Source of the DNA: Clostridia bacterium
Lineage (GTDB): Bacteria; Bacillota; Clostridia; Lachnospirales; Lachnospiraceae
DNA: 36,474 nucleotides
Direction: 5' to 3'
Assembly (NCBI GenBank): GCA_029101305.1
Contig: JAQXQS010000112.1
Coordinates: 1 to 36,474, forward strand
Within the stretch, counting starts at the first letter, position 1. Each line of letters opens with the position of its first letter. The notes below the pieces were generated by a model. It worked only from the letters and a program-made list of their open reading frames with translations, had not been told where the DNA came from and ran no database searches. The translations under genes and the position numbers were made by a program. Below, one piece after another: positions 15,551 to 25,079 of this stretch.

Positions 15551-16666
15551 ATGGATAAAATCAAAAAAAACTTCGGTTTTGGCTGTATGCGTCTTCCTAT
15601 GAAGGATGGCGAAGTAGACAAGGAACAGATGTGTAAAATGGTAGATACTTTCCTGGAGCAGGGCTTCAACTACTTTGATACCGCTCACGGATACCTGGAT
15701 GGGAAAAGCGAGCTTGCCCTTCGAGACTGCCTGACCAGCCGCCACAACCGCAACGAATATATTCTTACCAACAAGCTTACTAATTTCTATTTCAAATCTG
15801 AGGAAGAGATCCGTCCGTTTTTTGAAAGTCAGCTGAAAGCCTGCGGTGTAGACTATTTCGATTTCTACCTTATGCATGCACAGAACGAGGAAATCTTCAA
15901 ATACTTCAAACAACGCCATGCTTACGAGATAGCTCTCCAGCTGAAAGAAGAAGGCAAGATCCGTCATTTCGGAATTTCCTTCCATGACAAAGCAGAAGCT
16001 CTGGACCAGATTCTCACAGAATACCCACAGATTGAAGTTGTCCAGATTCAATTCAACTATCTTGACTATGAGAATCCGGCTGTACAGAGCCGCAAGTGCT
16101 ACGAAGTCTGTCGCAAGCACAACAAGCCAGTACTGATCATGGAGCCTGTAAAGGGTGGCAACCTGGTAAACCTTCCAGAGGATGCGAAACAGGTTCTTGA
16201 CGACCTGCACGGTGGAAGCCCGGCAAGCTATGCCCTTCGCTTCGCAGCTGGATTTGATGGCGTTCTCATGGTTCTCTCCGGTATGAGCAATATGGAGCAG
16301 ATGGAGGATAATATCAGCTTTATGAAGGATTTCCAGCCTCTTACAGAAAAAGAAATGGAAGCCGTTCACAAAGTTGCAGACATTTTCCATCAGAAACATG
16401 CCATCCCATGTACAGCCTGCCGTTACTGTACAGCCGGATGCCCGAAGCAGATTTCCATTCCGGATCTTTTTGCCTGCATGAACGCAAAGAAGGTTTTCAA
16501 TGACTGGAATGCAAACTACTATTACAGCAACGTCCACACTGTACATAATGGAAAAGCTTCCGATTGTATCAAATGTGGTAAATGCGAAAAAGCCTGCCCG
16601 CAGCATCTGCCGATCAGAGACCTGCTGGAAGATGTAGCCAAGGAATTTGAGACTGAGCAGAAATAA
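15551..16666 (+). CDS. Aldo/keto reductase with C-terminal 4Fe-4S domain
   Basis: This 371-residue NADPH-type aldo/keto reductase carries a ferredoxin-like tail. The catalytic tetrad is visible as D43 and Y48 (NYFDTAHGYLDGKSE), K75 (LTNKL) and H109 (YLMHAQ). Two 4Fe-4S motifs follow: C287-x2-C290-x2-C293-x3-C297-P and C339-x2-C342-x2-C345-x3-C349-P. Such fused enzymes are common in anaerobes and may exchange electrons with the Fe-S clusters; the substrate is not known. I chose ATG 15551 because AAAGGAG lies 9 bases upstream; the open frame starts earlier, inside the leader stem-loop. Control by a MerR-type activator suggests induction by an electrophile or aldehyde. Confidence 0.92.
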   Translation: MDKIKKNFGFGCMRLPMKDGEVDKEQMCKMVDTFLEQGFNYFDTAHGYLDGKSELALRDCLTSRHNRNEYILTNKLTNFYFKSEEEIRPFFESQLKACGVDYFDFYLMHAQNEEIFKYFKQRHAYEIALQLKEEGKIRHFGISFHDKAEALDQILTEYPQIEVVQIQFNYLDYENPAVQSRKCYEVCRKHNKPVLIMEPVKGGNLVNLPEDAKQVLDDLHGGSPASYALRFAAGFDGVLMVLSGMSNMEQMEDNISFMKDFQPLTEKEMEAVHKVADIFHQKHAIPCTACRYCTAGCPKQISIPDLFACMNAKKVFNDWNANYYYSNVHTVHNGKASDCIKCGKCEKACPQHLPIRDLLEDVAKEFETEQK

Positions 16667-16678
16667 TAATCCCAGACG

Positions 16679-16724
16679 AAAAAGGTGTGTGAAAAATGAG
16701 TTTCCATTCTTCGCACACCTTTTT
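16679..16724. terminator. Bidirectional terminator between AKR and glpK
   Basis: A 15-bp stem with one wobble (16679-16693 with 16710-16724) starts with five A residues and ends with five T residues. It serves the plus-strand reductase and the minus-strand glpK, whose stop is at 16728. Confidence 0.88.
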
Positions 16725-16727
16725 ATA

Positions 16728-18296
<1,569 letters not shown>

Positions 18297-18306
18297 CACC
18301 ATAATT

Positions 18307-18575
18307 AATTGCTATTTAATGTGCTGGGGAAATGCGGTTCTAACCAGTTGTCGATAACCAGCGGTTTGGCAATGTATATTCACGTAGCCGTGCATTTCAG
18401 GAGCGGTTTTAGTGGAGGCGAGATCCATGACTTACGGAGACTTGGCGCGAAGGCTCTCCTGAGCGTCTTAGTCGTAGTTAGTCATTAGCTTGCCGGAACG
18501 TTGCTCCGCACGGCGGTGAATATACATTGCCAGACTGCGTCCGGGAAACGACGCCCAGCACATTAAATAGCAATT
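18307..18575. repeat. 269-bp nested foldback element, long form
   Basis: The outer arms 18307-18328 and 18554-18575 are perfect 22-bp inverted repeats (core CTATTTAATGTGCTGGG). An inner pair (18367-18383 with 18516-18532) adds 17 perfect base pairs containing GGCAATGTATATTCAC, extended by GCCGTGC/GCACGGC. The centre has smaller hairpins such as ATGACTTA/TTAGTCAT. The outer arms and right flank match the 43-bp hairpin at 3849-3891; the difference is 216 bp bounded by GGGAAA on both sides. It fills most of the 432-base gap between glpK and uppP. No coding frame of note exists in it. The remaining 18576-18659 stretch is T-rich with nothing recognised. Confidence 0.85.
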
Positions 18576-18659
18576 TTCCTTTTTTTCTCTATATGCAAGA
18601 AAAAGCGCCTCCATCCAATTTTCTCCGAATGTCGACGCCCCATTTTCTCTTATAAAATT

Positions 18660-19562
18660 TTATGCCAGTAAAGTCTTACCTACAAAATAAACCAGTACCA
18701 GTGCACCAAGTACGATTCGGTACCATCCAAACGCCTTGAAATCATGCTTCTTGATATATCCCATCAGGAACTTGATTGCAAGGATGGAAACTACAAATGC
18801 AACCACCATACCGATTACCAGGATCAGTACCTCTGTACCAGTAAAACCAAAGCCAAATTTCAGAATCTTCAGAAGGCTGGCTCCGAACATAACCGGAATG
18901 CCAAGGAAGAAGGTGAATTCAGCCGCAACTGTACGGGAAGTGCCCACCAGGATTCCTCCGATGATGGTAGAACCAGATCTGGATGTTCCAGGAATGACAG
19001 AGAGTACCTGGAAACAGCCGATCAGGAAAGCTGTCTTAAAGGACAGATCTTCCAGACTTGTGCACTGCGGCTCTCTGCCTTTGTTATAGTTTTCCACAAT
19101 AATAAACAGAACACCGTAGACAATCAGCGCAATAGCAACAACTACATAATTGTTAAAATGTGCTTCAATGAAATCATTAAATGGAAGTGCAATAATAATG
19201 GTGGGCAGACATGCTACCACAATTTTGAACCACAGCACCCACTTATCCTTATCACAATAGCGCTCCACAAAATTCAAGATCACCTGTGCCCATTTCGGTT
19301 TCTTCGCAATTGCCATCTGGGTTCGTTTCGGAAGCTTCTTTATGTAAAAAGGCCACAGCTTATTCCAGTACAAAACAACAACTGCAAGTATGGCTCCAAG
19401 CTGGATCACAACCAGAAATACGTCCATAAAATCCTGTGACACATTCAGATGAATAAACTCATCGACCAGGATCATATGTCCCGTACTGCTGATGGGGAGC
19501 CATTCTGTAATTCCCTCAACAATACCAAGGAGAATTACCTTTAAAAGTTCGATAATATCCAT
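18660..19562 (-). CDS. uppP: Undecaprenyl-diphosphatase
   Basis: This 300-residue polytopic membrane phosphatase (BacA/UppP) recycles undecaprenyl diphosphate to the monophosphate carrier used for peptidoglycan and surface polysaccharides. Conserved motifs are [18 protein letters not shown] (13-30) and [10 protein letters not shown] with the catalytic-site serine and arginine. About eight hydrophobic helices are present. I chose ATG 19562 because AAAGGGG lies 7 bases upstream; an in-frame GTG at 19580 overlaps that site. A stable hairpin (19592-19621) stands just upstream. The same lipid carrier is used by the sugar transferase at 32215-33618. Alone in its transcription unit. Confidence 0.95.
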   Translation of the reverse strand: MDIIELLKVILLGIVEGITEWLPISSTGHMILVDEFIHLNVSQDFMDVFLVVIQLGAILAVVVLYWNKLWPFYIKKLPKRTQMAIAKKPKWAQVILNFVERYCDKDKWVLWFKIVVACLPTIIIALPFNDFIEAHFNNYVVVAIALIVYGVLFIIVENYNKGREPQCTSLEDLSFKTAFLIGCFQVLSVIPGTSRSGSTIIGGILVGTSRTVAAEFTFFLGIPVMFGASLLKILKFGFGFTGTEVLILVIGMVVAFVVSILAIKFLMGYIKKHDFKAFGWYRIVLGALVLVYFVGKTLLA

Positions 19563-19591
19563 TTCTACCCCTTTCTTCACTTTAACAAAAT

Positions 19592-19621
19592 GAGGACGGA
19601 GACTTGAACTTCTCCGTCCTC
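19592..19621 (-). terminator. Strong hairpin upstream of uppP
   Basis: GAGGACGGAGA (19592-19602) pairs perfectly with TCTCCGTCCTC (19611-19621). On the minus strand it is followed by ATTTTGTT and then the uppP ribosome site. It could terminate carB transcription or, if uppP is transcribed through it, attenuate uppP. With only about 30 bases to the start codon there is no room for a separate promoter after it. Confidence 0.5.
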
Positions 19622-19690
19622 TTTAGTATATTACACAAAATATCTTTCGTAAACTTGTATTTTGCTTTTTTCGCAAAATTTAGTTTTTGT

Positions 19691-19840
19691 TTATTACTAT
19701 TCACTGATCGCATTCCGCGAGGTGTTTTTTGTGACCAAAGGTCACAGAAAACCCGAGACTTGCGGCGCGAAATCATGCGAAAGCATGATTTCTGTGCATC
19801 GCGAAGCGTGTTGCTGTGAACGGAGTGAACAGTAACCTTT
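19691..19840. repeat. 150-bp foldback element between uppP and carB
   Basis: TTACTATTCACT (19694-19705) pairs with AGTGAACAGTAA (19824-19835), with one G-T pair, enclosing two hairpins. The first is TTTTTTGTGACC/GGTCACAGAAAA around 19725-19751. The second is a perfect 10-bp stem GAAATCATGC/GCATGATTTC closed by a GAAA loop (19769-19792). The left arm region 19691-19747 recurs at 15351-15406. No coding potential is seen. The gap of about 300 bases holds this, the hairpin at 19592-19621 and AT-rich DNA. Confidence 0.75.
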
Positions 19841-19858
19841 TGTTTAACAACTTACTAT

Positions 19859-22800
19859 TTATCTTCTGGCGATTGTCGCAATATCAATCAGGCTCAGCTT
19901 ATTAGCGTCTGTATTCTCAAGGCTGGTTACCAGTGCTTCTGCAGTATCAAGGCTGGTAAGAACATTTACACCAGTCTCGATGGCATTACGTCTGATCACA
20001 AATCCGTCCTTCTGATGCTCAACACCCTGGGATGGGATGTCGATAACCACATCGATCTTATGGCCAAGGATCAGGTCCATAAGGTTCGGTGCCGGCTGCT
20101 CCAGCTTGTTGGTACGGATTACCTTAACACCATGCTCTTTCAGAGTATTGGCAGTTCCTCTTGTAGCATAGATACGGTATCCAAGTGCTTCGAATCTCTT
20201 AGCGATCGGAACAGCGTCCTCCTGCTCCTCAGGTCTTACTGTCATGATCATGTTCTTGTACTTCGGCAGACGGATTCCAGCTCCAAGGAATGCTTTATAC
20301 AAAGCTTCATTGAAGGTCTCTGCAATGCCAAGGCACTCACCAGTAGACTTCATCTCCGGTCCAAGGCTGATATCAGCACCGCGGATCTTCTCGAAAGAGA
20401 ATACCGGCATCTTGATGGCAATGTGTTTTGCCTCTGGCTGAAGACCTGGCTCATAGCCCATATCTTTCAGCTTGTATCCAAGGATTACCTTAGTTGCCAG
20501 CGGTACGATCGGAATACCGGTAACCTTGCTGATGTAAGGCACGGTACGGCTGGAACGTGGGTTCACCTCAATTACATATACATCATCACCCAGCACGATG
20601 AACTGGATGTTGATCATACCAACTACGTGAAGTGCTCTTGCAAGACGCTTGGTGTATTCCGCAATGGTCTCTTTTGCCTTCGCACTGATGGTTCTTGCAG
20701 GGTATACGGAAATACTGTCACCAGAATGGATTCCGGCACGCTCGATATGCTCCATGATACCAGGGATCAGAATATCTTCGCCGTCGCACACTGCGTCAAC
20801 CTCGATTTCTTTTCCCATCAGGTATTTATCAACAAGGATCGGATGCTCCTGTGCGATCTGGTTGATCACACCAATATACTCTTCTACATCCTCATCGCTT
20901 ACAGCGATTCTCATGCCCTGACCACCAAGTACATAGGAAGGACGAACCAGAACCGGATAACCCAGCTCATTTGCTGCCTTTTTCGCCTCTTCTGCGGTGA
21001 ATACAGTGTGTCCCTTCGGTCTCGGGATCTGGCATTTCTCAAGGATCTCATCAAACAGCTCACGATCCTCAGCAGCATCTACATTCTCAGCAGATGTTCC
21101 CAGGATCTTCACACCCATCTTGGTAAGTGCTTCTGTAAGCTTGATGGCTGTCTGTCCACCGAACTGTACAACAGCTCCGTCCGGTTTCTCAATATTTACA
21201 ATGTTCTCAACATCCTCCGGTGTAAGCGGCTCAAAATACAGCTTATCCGCAATATCAAAGTCAGTACTTACTGTCTCAGGATTGTTGTTGATAATAATCG
21301 TCTCATAGCCTTCTTTTGCAAAAGCCCAGGTACAATGTACGGAACAGAAGTCAAATTCAATTCCCTGTCCGATACGGATCGGACCGGAGCCAAGTACCAG
21401 GATTTTCTTCTTATCTGGTGTGGCAATAGCCTCATTCTCTGTACCTTCATCTCCATATACAGAATAGTAATATGGAGTTGCAGCAGCAAACTCAGCTGCA
21501 CAGGTATCAACCATCTTGTAAGCAGCTTTGATGCCATACTCTGCACGGAGATCTTTGATCTCTTCTTCTGTTTTACCTGTCAGACGGGCAATGATGTAGT
21601 CCGGGAATTCCATGCGTTTTGCTTCCAGAAGAAGCTCTTTGGTAAGCTTTCTGTTCTTCAGCGCATTTTCCATTCCTACAAGGATTGCGATCTTATCAAT
21701 GAACCAGATATCGATCTGGGTAATATCATGAAGCATGGACTGCGGCATTCCACGACGGATTGCTTCTGCGATCTTCCAGATTCTGCGGTCATCTACAATC
21801 TCCAGCTCTGCGAGAAGCTCCTCATCTGTAAGCTGGGTAAAATCATAAGACATAAGGCTGTCTACATGCTGCTCCAGGGAACGGATAGCTTTCATAAGAG
21901 CGCCCTCGAAGTTATGGCAGATACTCATAACCTCACCGGTAGCTTTCATCTGGGTGGTAAGGGTTCTCTTAGCTGTGATAAATTTATCAAATGGAAGTCT
22001 CGGGATCTTAACTACACAATAGTCAAGCATTGGCTCGAAGCTTGCATATGTTTTTCCGGTAATGGCATTTGGAATCTCATCCAGGGTATAGCCAAGTGCG
22101 ATCTTAGCTGCAACCTTCGCGATCGGATAACCGGTAGCCTTACTTGCAAGTGCAGAGGAACGGCTTACACGCGGGTTAACCTCGATTACGCAGTACTCGA
22201 AGCTGTCTGGCTTCAGAGCGTACTGAACGTTACATCCACCTGTGATTCCAAGCTCTGTGATAATATTAAGAGCTGATGTACGAAGCATCTGGTATTCTTT
22301 GTCCCCAAGTGTCTGGGAAGGAGCAACTACGATAGAGTCTCCTGTATGGACACCAACCGGGTCAATGTTCTCCATGTTGCAGACAGTAATGCAGTTTCCT
22401 GCACTGTCACGCATTACCTCGTACTCGATTTCTTTCCAGCCTGCGATACAACGCTCTACCAGTACCTCTCCTACACGGGAAAGACGAAGACCGTTCTCCA
22501 GGATCTCACGAAGCTCGTACTCATTGTGAGCAATACCGCCGCCGCTTCCACCAAGTGTGTAAGCAGGACGAAGAACAACCGGATAACCGATGGTGTTTGT
22601 AAATGCAAGACCATCTTCTACTGTGGTAACAACCTTGGAAGCTGCAACCGGCTCACCGATTTTCTCCATGGTATCTTTAAATTCCTGACGGTCCTCAGCT
22701 TTCTTGATTGTCTGGGCTGTGGTACCGATCAGTCTTACATTATGCTCTTTCAGGAAGCCTTTTTCATCCAGCTCCATGGCAAGGTTCAGGCCAGCCTGTC

Positions 22801-23074
22801 CACCAAGGGTAGGAAGAACACTGTCTGGCTTCTCCTTCAGGATCAGCTGCTCTACTACTTCTACAGTAAGAGGCTCAATATAGACACGGTCTGCAATGTC
22901 TTTATCTGTCATAATGGTAGCCGGGTTGGAGTTCAGAAGAACAACCTCCATGCCTTCTTCCTTCAGGGAACGGCAGGCCTGTGTTCCTGCGTAATCGAAC
23001 TCGGCTGCCTGGCCGATGATGATCGGACCAGAACCAATAACAAGTACTTTTTTAATGTCTTTATTTCTTGGCAT
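19859..23074 (-). CDS. carB: Carbamoyl-phosphate synthase large subunit
   Basis: This 1071-residue enzyme makes carbamoyl phosphate from bicarbonate, two ATP and ammonia channelled from CarA, for pyrimidine and arginine synthesis. Two homologous ATP-grasp halves are visible, starting KKVLVIGSGPIIIGQAAEFD (residue 8) and KKILVLGSGPIRIGQGIEFD (about 555). Each contains the NPRxSRSSALASKATGYPIA-type motif. The C-terminal allosteric MGS-like domain (about 940-1071) is present. The ATG shares its A with the stop of carA, so the subunits are translationally coupled; GGAGG lies inside the carA end. Length is normal. Confidence 0.98.
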   Translation of the reverse strand: MPRNKDIKKVLVIGSGPIIIGQAAEFDYAGTQACRSLKEEGMEVVLLNSNPATIMTDKDIADRVYIEPLTVEVVEQLILKEKPDSVLPTLGGQAGLNLAMELDEKGFLKEHNVRLIGTTAQTIKKAEDRQEFKDTMEKIGEPVAASKVVTTVEDGLAFTNTIGYPVVLRPAYTLGGSGGGIAHNEYELREILENGLRLSRVGEVLVERCIAGWKEIEYEVMRDSAGNCITVCNMENIDPVGVHTGDSIVVAPSQTLGDKEYQMLRTSALNIITELGITGGCNVQYALKPDSFEYCVIEVNPRVSRSSALASKATGYPIAKVAAKIALGYTLDEIPNAITGKTYASFEPMLDYCVVKIPRLPFDKFITAKRTLTTQMKATGEVMSICHNFEGALMKAIRSLEQHVDSLMSYDFTQLTDEELLAELEIVDDRRIWKIAEAIRRGMPQSMLHDITQIDIWFIDKIAILVGMENALKNRKLTKELLLEAKRMEFPDYIIARLTGKTEEEIKDLRAEYGIKAAYKMVDTCAAEFAAATPYYYSVYGDEGTENEAIATPDKKKILVLGSGPIRIGQGIEFDFCSVHCTWAFAKEGYETIIINNNPETVSTDFDIADKLYFEPLTPEDVENIVNIEKPDGAVVQFGGQTAIKLTEALTKMGVKILGTSAENVDAAEDRELFDEILEKCQIPRPKGHTVFTAEEAKKAANELGYPVLVRPSYVLGGQGMRIAVSDEDVEEYIGVINQIAQEHPILVDKYLMGKEIEVDAVCDGEDILIPGIMEHIERAGIHSGDSISVYPARTISAKAKETIAEYTKRLARALHVVGMINIQFIVLGDDVYVIEVNPRSSRTVPYISKVTGIPIVPLATKVILGYKLKDMGYEPGLQPEAKHIAIKMPVFSFEKIRGADISLGPEMKSTGECLGIAETFNEALYKAFLGAGIRLPKYKNMIMTVRPEEQEDAVPIAKRFEALGYRIYATRGTANTLKEHGVKVIRTNKLEQPAPNLMDLILGHKIDVVIDIPSQGVEHQKDGFVIRRNAIETGVNVLTSLDTAEALVTSLENTDANKLSLIDIATIARR

Positions 23075-24150
23075 TATTTATTTCCTCCCATCATATCCAT
23101 AAATCTGTCAAACAGGTAACCGGAATCCTGTGGTCCCGGGCATGCCTCCGGATGGAACTGTACGGTGAAAATATTCTTGCCAACGTAAGCCATTCCTTCG
23201 TTTGTACCATCGTTTACATTTACAAATGCCGGATGGGCAATGTTTTTCTCCTCAAGATCCTTGGCATCTACTACATAGCCGTGGTTCTGGGAAGAGATGT
23301 AAACTCTGCCTGTGGCAAGGTCTTTTACCGGATGGTTTCCACCACGGTGGCCATATTTCATCTTATAAGTGTCTCCGCCAGTTGCAAGAGCCATCAGCTG
23401 ATGTCCAAGGCAGATTGCAAAGATCGGAACATCTGAATCGTAAAGCTTCTTTACTTCTTTAATTATAGAAGTACATTCCTTCGGGTCTCCAGGGCCGTTG
23501 CTGAGCATGATTCCGTCCGGATTGTCTGCAAGGATCTCTTCTGCCGGTGTAAGTGCCGGGTAAATCGTCACCTGACATCCACGTTTATTCAGGGAGCGGG
23601 CAATATTGCGCTTCGCACCAAAATCCATAAGTGCAACCTTCGGACCGTCTCCTGGGAGAATCTCCTTCTCACGGCAGGTTACTTTTTCTACTACTTTACC
23701 AGTTGTATATGCTTTTAACTTAGGGAGAATTGTGTCTAAATCATAATTTTCATCTACCGTGATCATACCGTTCATAGTACCCTTCTCACGAAGGATCTTG
23801 GTAAGTGCACGTGTATCAATTCCTGAGATTCCAGGAATATCATGTTTGGTCAAGAAATGCTGAATGGTGTCAACGCTTCTGAAATTGCTTGGAACGCGGG
23901 ATAATTCACGTACGATAAATGCGTCGATCCAGGGTCTTGTGGATTCCTGGTCTTCATAACAGATTCCGTAGTTTCCTATTAATGGATAAGTCATGCATAC
24001 TGCCTGTCCTGCGTAAGACGGATCAGTCATTACTTCCAGATAACCTGTCATGGAAGTATTAAAAACGATCTCACTGATGACTTCCCTTGCAGCACCAATG
24101 CTGGTTCCTGTAAATACATGGCCATCTTCTAATATCAGAAATGCTTTCAT
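23074..24150 (-). CDS. carA: Carbamoyl-phosphate synthase small subunit
   Basis: This 358-residue glutamine amidotransferase subunit releases ammonia from glutamine for CarB. The N-terminal CPSase_sm domain (1-130) includes FNTSMTGYLEVMTDPSYAGQ. The class I amidotransferase domain shows the catalytic triad C247 (AICLGHQ), H333 and E335 (QFHPEACPGP). It is transcribed from the promoter at 24263-24291 with a leader of about 105 bases. No other pyr or arg gene lies nearby, so which pathway controls it is not visible. Confidence 0.98.
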   Translation of the reverse strand: MKAFLILEDGHVFTGTSIGAAREVISEIVFNTSMTGYLEVMTDPSYAGQAVCMTYPLIGNYGICYEDQESTRPWIDAFIVRELSRVPSNFRSVDTIQHFLTKHDIPGISGIDTRALTKILREKGTMNGMITVDENYDLDTILPKLKAYTTGKVVEKVTCREKEILPGDGPKVALMDFGAKRNIARSLNKRGCQVTIYPALTPAEEILADNPDGIMLSNGPGDPKECTSIIKEVKKLYDSDVPIFAICLGHQLMALATGGDTYKMKYGHRGGNHPVKDLATGRVYISSQNHGYVVDAKDLEEKNIAHPAFVNVNDGTNEGMAYVGKNIFTVQFHPEACPGPQDSGYLFDRFMDMMGGNK

Positions 24151-24262
24151 ACAATCTCCCTTTCTGTTGTCTTTTTCTGTCTTAATTTGTAACGGTTCAG
24201 AGCCAGTCGCATTTTGGTGGTTGGTTCCAAACAGTCACCTTAATTTATCCTAAATCTTCAAG

Positions 24263-24291
24263 ATTGTATCACAGCAAAGTTCTTTTTTCAA
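24263..24291 (-). promoter_or_regulatory. Promoter of carAB
   Basis: On the minus strand TTGAAA (24286-24291) is followed by a 17-bp spacer and TACAAT (24263-24268). The leader to the carA start is about 105 bases. It has a weak GTTTGG/CCAAC hairpin but I could not identify a PyrR site or an intrinsic terminator in it. Confidence 0.65.
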
Positions 24292-24303
24292 CAAAATCTG
24301 AGC

Positions 24304-24346
24304 AAAAAAAAATTCTGCCAGGCAAAAAAATATTTGCACAGCAGAA
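24304..24346 (-). terminator. Terminator after tRNA-Leu
   Basis: On the minus strand TTCTGC-TGT-GCAAA and TTTGC-CTG-GCAGAA form an 11-bp stem with a 3x3 internal loop (24313-24346). Nine T residues follow (A-run 24304-24312). It ends the tRNA transcript just before the carAB promoter. Confidence 0.85.
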
Positions 24347-24410
24347 AAAAGCTACTGGATCAGAGCATACAAAATCAAGCTCTTGTATTCGTAACAAAGG
24401 AAAAAAATAA

Positions 24411-24494
24411 TGCAGGAGATGGGACTTGAACCCACACGATCTTGCGACCACAGGCACCTGAAGCCTGCGCGTCTGCCAATTCCGCCACTCCTGC
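24411..24494 (-). tRNA. tRNA-Leu (anticodon CAG)
   Basis: This 84-base gene folds as a class II tRNA. The acceptor stem GCAGGAG pairs with CTCCTGC, the discriminator is A73, and the anticodon stem CAGGC/GCCTG closes loop TTCAGGT with anticodon CAG. The variable arm is GTGGTCGCAAGATCGT-like and the T-arm carries GGTTCAAGTCC. No CCA is encoded. It reads the CUG codon. Its own promoter and terminator flank it. Confidence 0.97.
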
Positions 24495-24534
24495 ATTTCT
24501 TATGTTCCAGCCGCTCTCTCGCGACTGCTTGATT

Positions 24535-24563
24535 ATAATACAACACATTCATCCAAATGTCAA
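24535..24563 (-). promoter_or_regulatory. Promoter of tRNA-Leu
   Basis: A consensus TTGACA (24558-24563) is followed by a 17-bp spacer and TATTAT (24535-24540) on the minus strand, about 40 bases before the tRNA. This is the strongest promoter in the window by eye. Confidence 0.8.
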
Positions 24564-24705
24564 CACTAATTTTCAAAAAAATTTGAAAAATTTTAAATAT
24601 TTATTCTTAGTCCATTTTGGTCTTTTTGGTAATTCGCAGAAAGCCGCAATTTATAATGAACCTTGATACTATTTATATCATACTTTTACACCAGAGAAAT
24701 GAAAT

Positions 24706-24945
24706 ATGACGTACAAAAGAATCAGAGAGCTGCGGGAAGACCATGATTTGAAGCAGGGCTATCTGGCTCACTATCTCAATGTAAGCCAGCGTACCTATTC
24801 GCGGTATGAAACCGGAGAACGAAATATCCCTCTGGATTCCTTATGCCTGATTGCAGATTTCTATAAAGTAAGCGTAGACTATCTGCTGGAGCGTACTGAC
24901 GTGAAGCGCCCGTATCCTGCTCCCCGGCTCTCCCCAAAGGACTGA
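24706..24945 (+). CDS. Small XRE-family DNA-binding protein
   Basis: This 79-residue protein is almost only a Cro/C1 helix-turn-helix: RIRELREDHDLKQGYLAHYL, then NVSQRTYSRYETGERNIPLD and SLCLIADFYKVSVDYLLERT. The order and spacing of helices are typical. It ends in a short proline-rich tail (KRPYPAPRLSPKD). The ribosome site is weak. Targets are unknown. It is convergent with the lspA-like gene, with a bidirectional terminator between them. Such proteins occur in chromosomal and phage settings; nothing else phage-like is near. Confidence 0.85.
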   Translation: MTYKRIRELREDHDLKQGYLAHYLNVSQRTYSRYETGERNIPLDSLCLIADFYKVSVDYLLERTDVKRPYPAPRLSPKD

Positions 24946-24969
24946 GATTGCCTGGCATAACAGCTGGCC

Positions 24970-25007
24970 TGATCTGAAAGCATTATTATGATCTGAAAGC
25001 ATTATTA
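24970..25007. repeat. Perfect 19-bp tandem duplication
   Basis: TGATCTGAAAGCATTATTA occurs twice head to tail (24970-24988 and 24989-25007). The pair is bracketed by ACAGCTGG (24960-24967) and CCAGCTGT (25011-25018), an inverted repeat. It lies between the XRE stop and the terminator. Confidence 0.85.
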
Positions 25008-25035
25008 CCTCCAGCTGTCATGAAGCACAGCTCAG

Positions 25036-25079
25036 AAAACAAAAAGACACCTTACGCTGGTATGGTGTCTTTTTGTTTT
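25036..25079. terminator. Bidirectional terminator between XRE and lspA-like genes
   Basis: A perfect 16-bp stem (25036-25051 with 25064-25079) encloses a 12-base loop. A-runs on the left and T-runs on the right allow termination from both directions. It abuts the lspA-like stop codon. Confidence 0.9.

Noticed and set aside
20015-22276. A 753-codon open frame on the plus strand inside carB
   Set aside because: It is exactly antisense to the conserved carB sequence, encodes a cysteine- and histidine-rich protein without any known motif, and has no ribosome site. Long antisense frames arise from codon bias.
24151-24262. A possible PyrR attenuator in the carA leader
   Set aside because: I found neither the PyrR-binding loop pattern nor a terminator followed by a T-tract in the leader. 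The only strong terminator is upstream of the carAB promoter.
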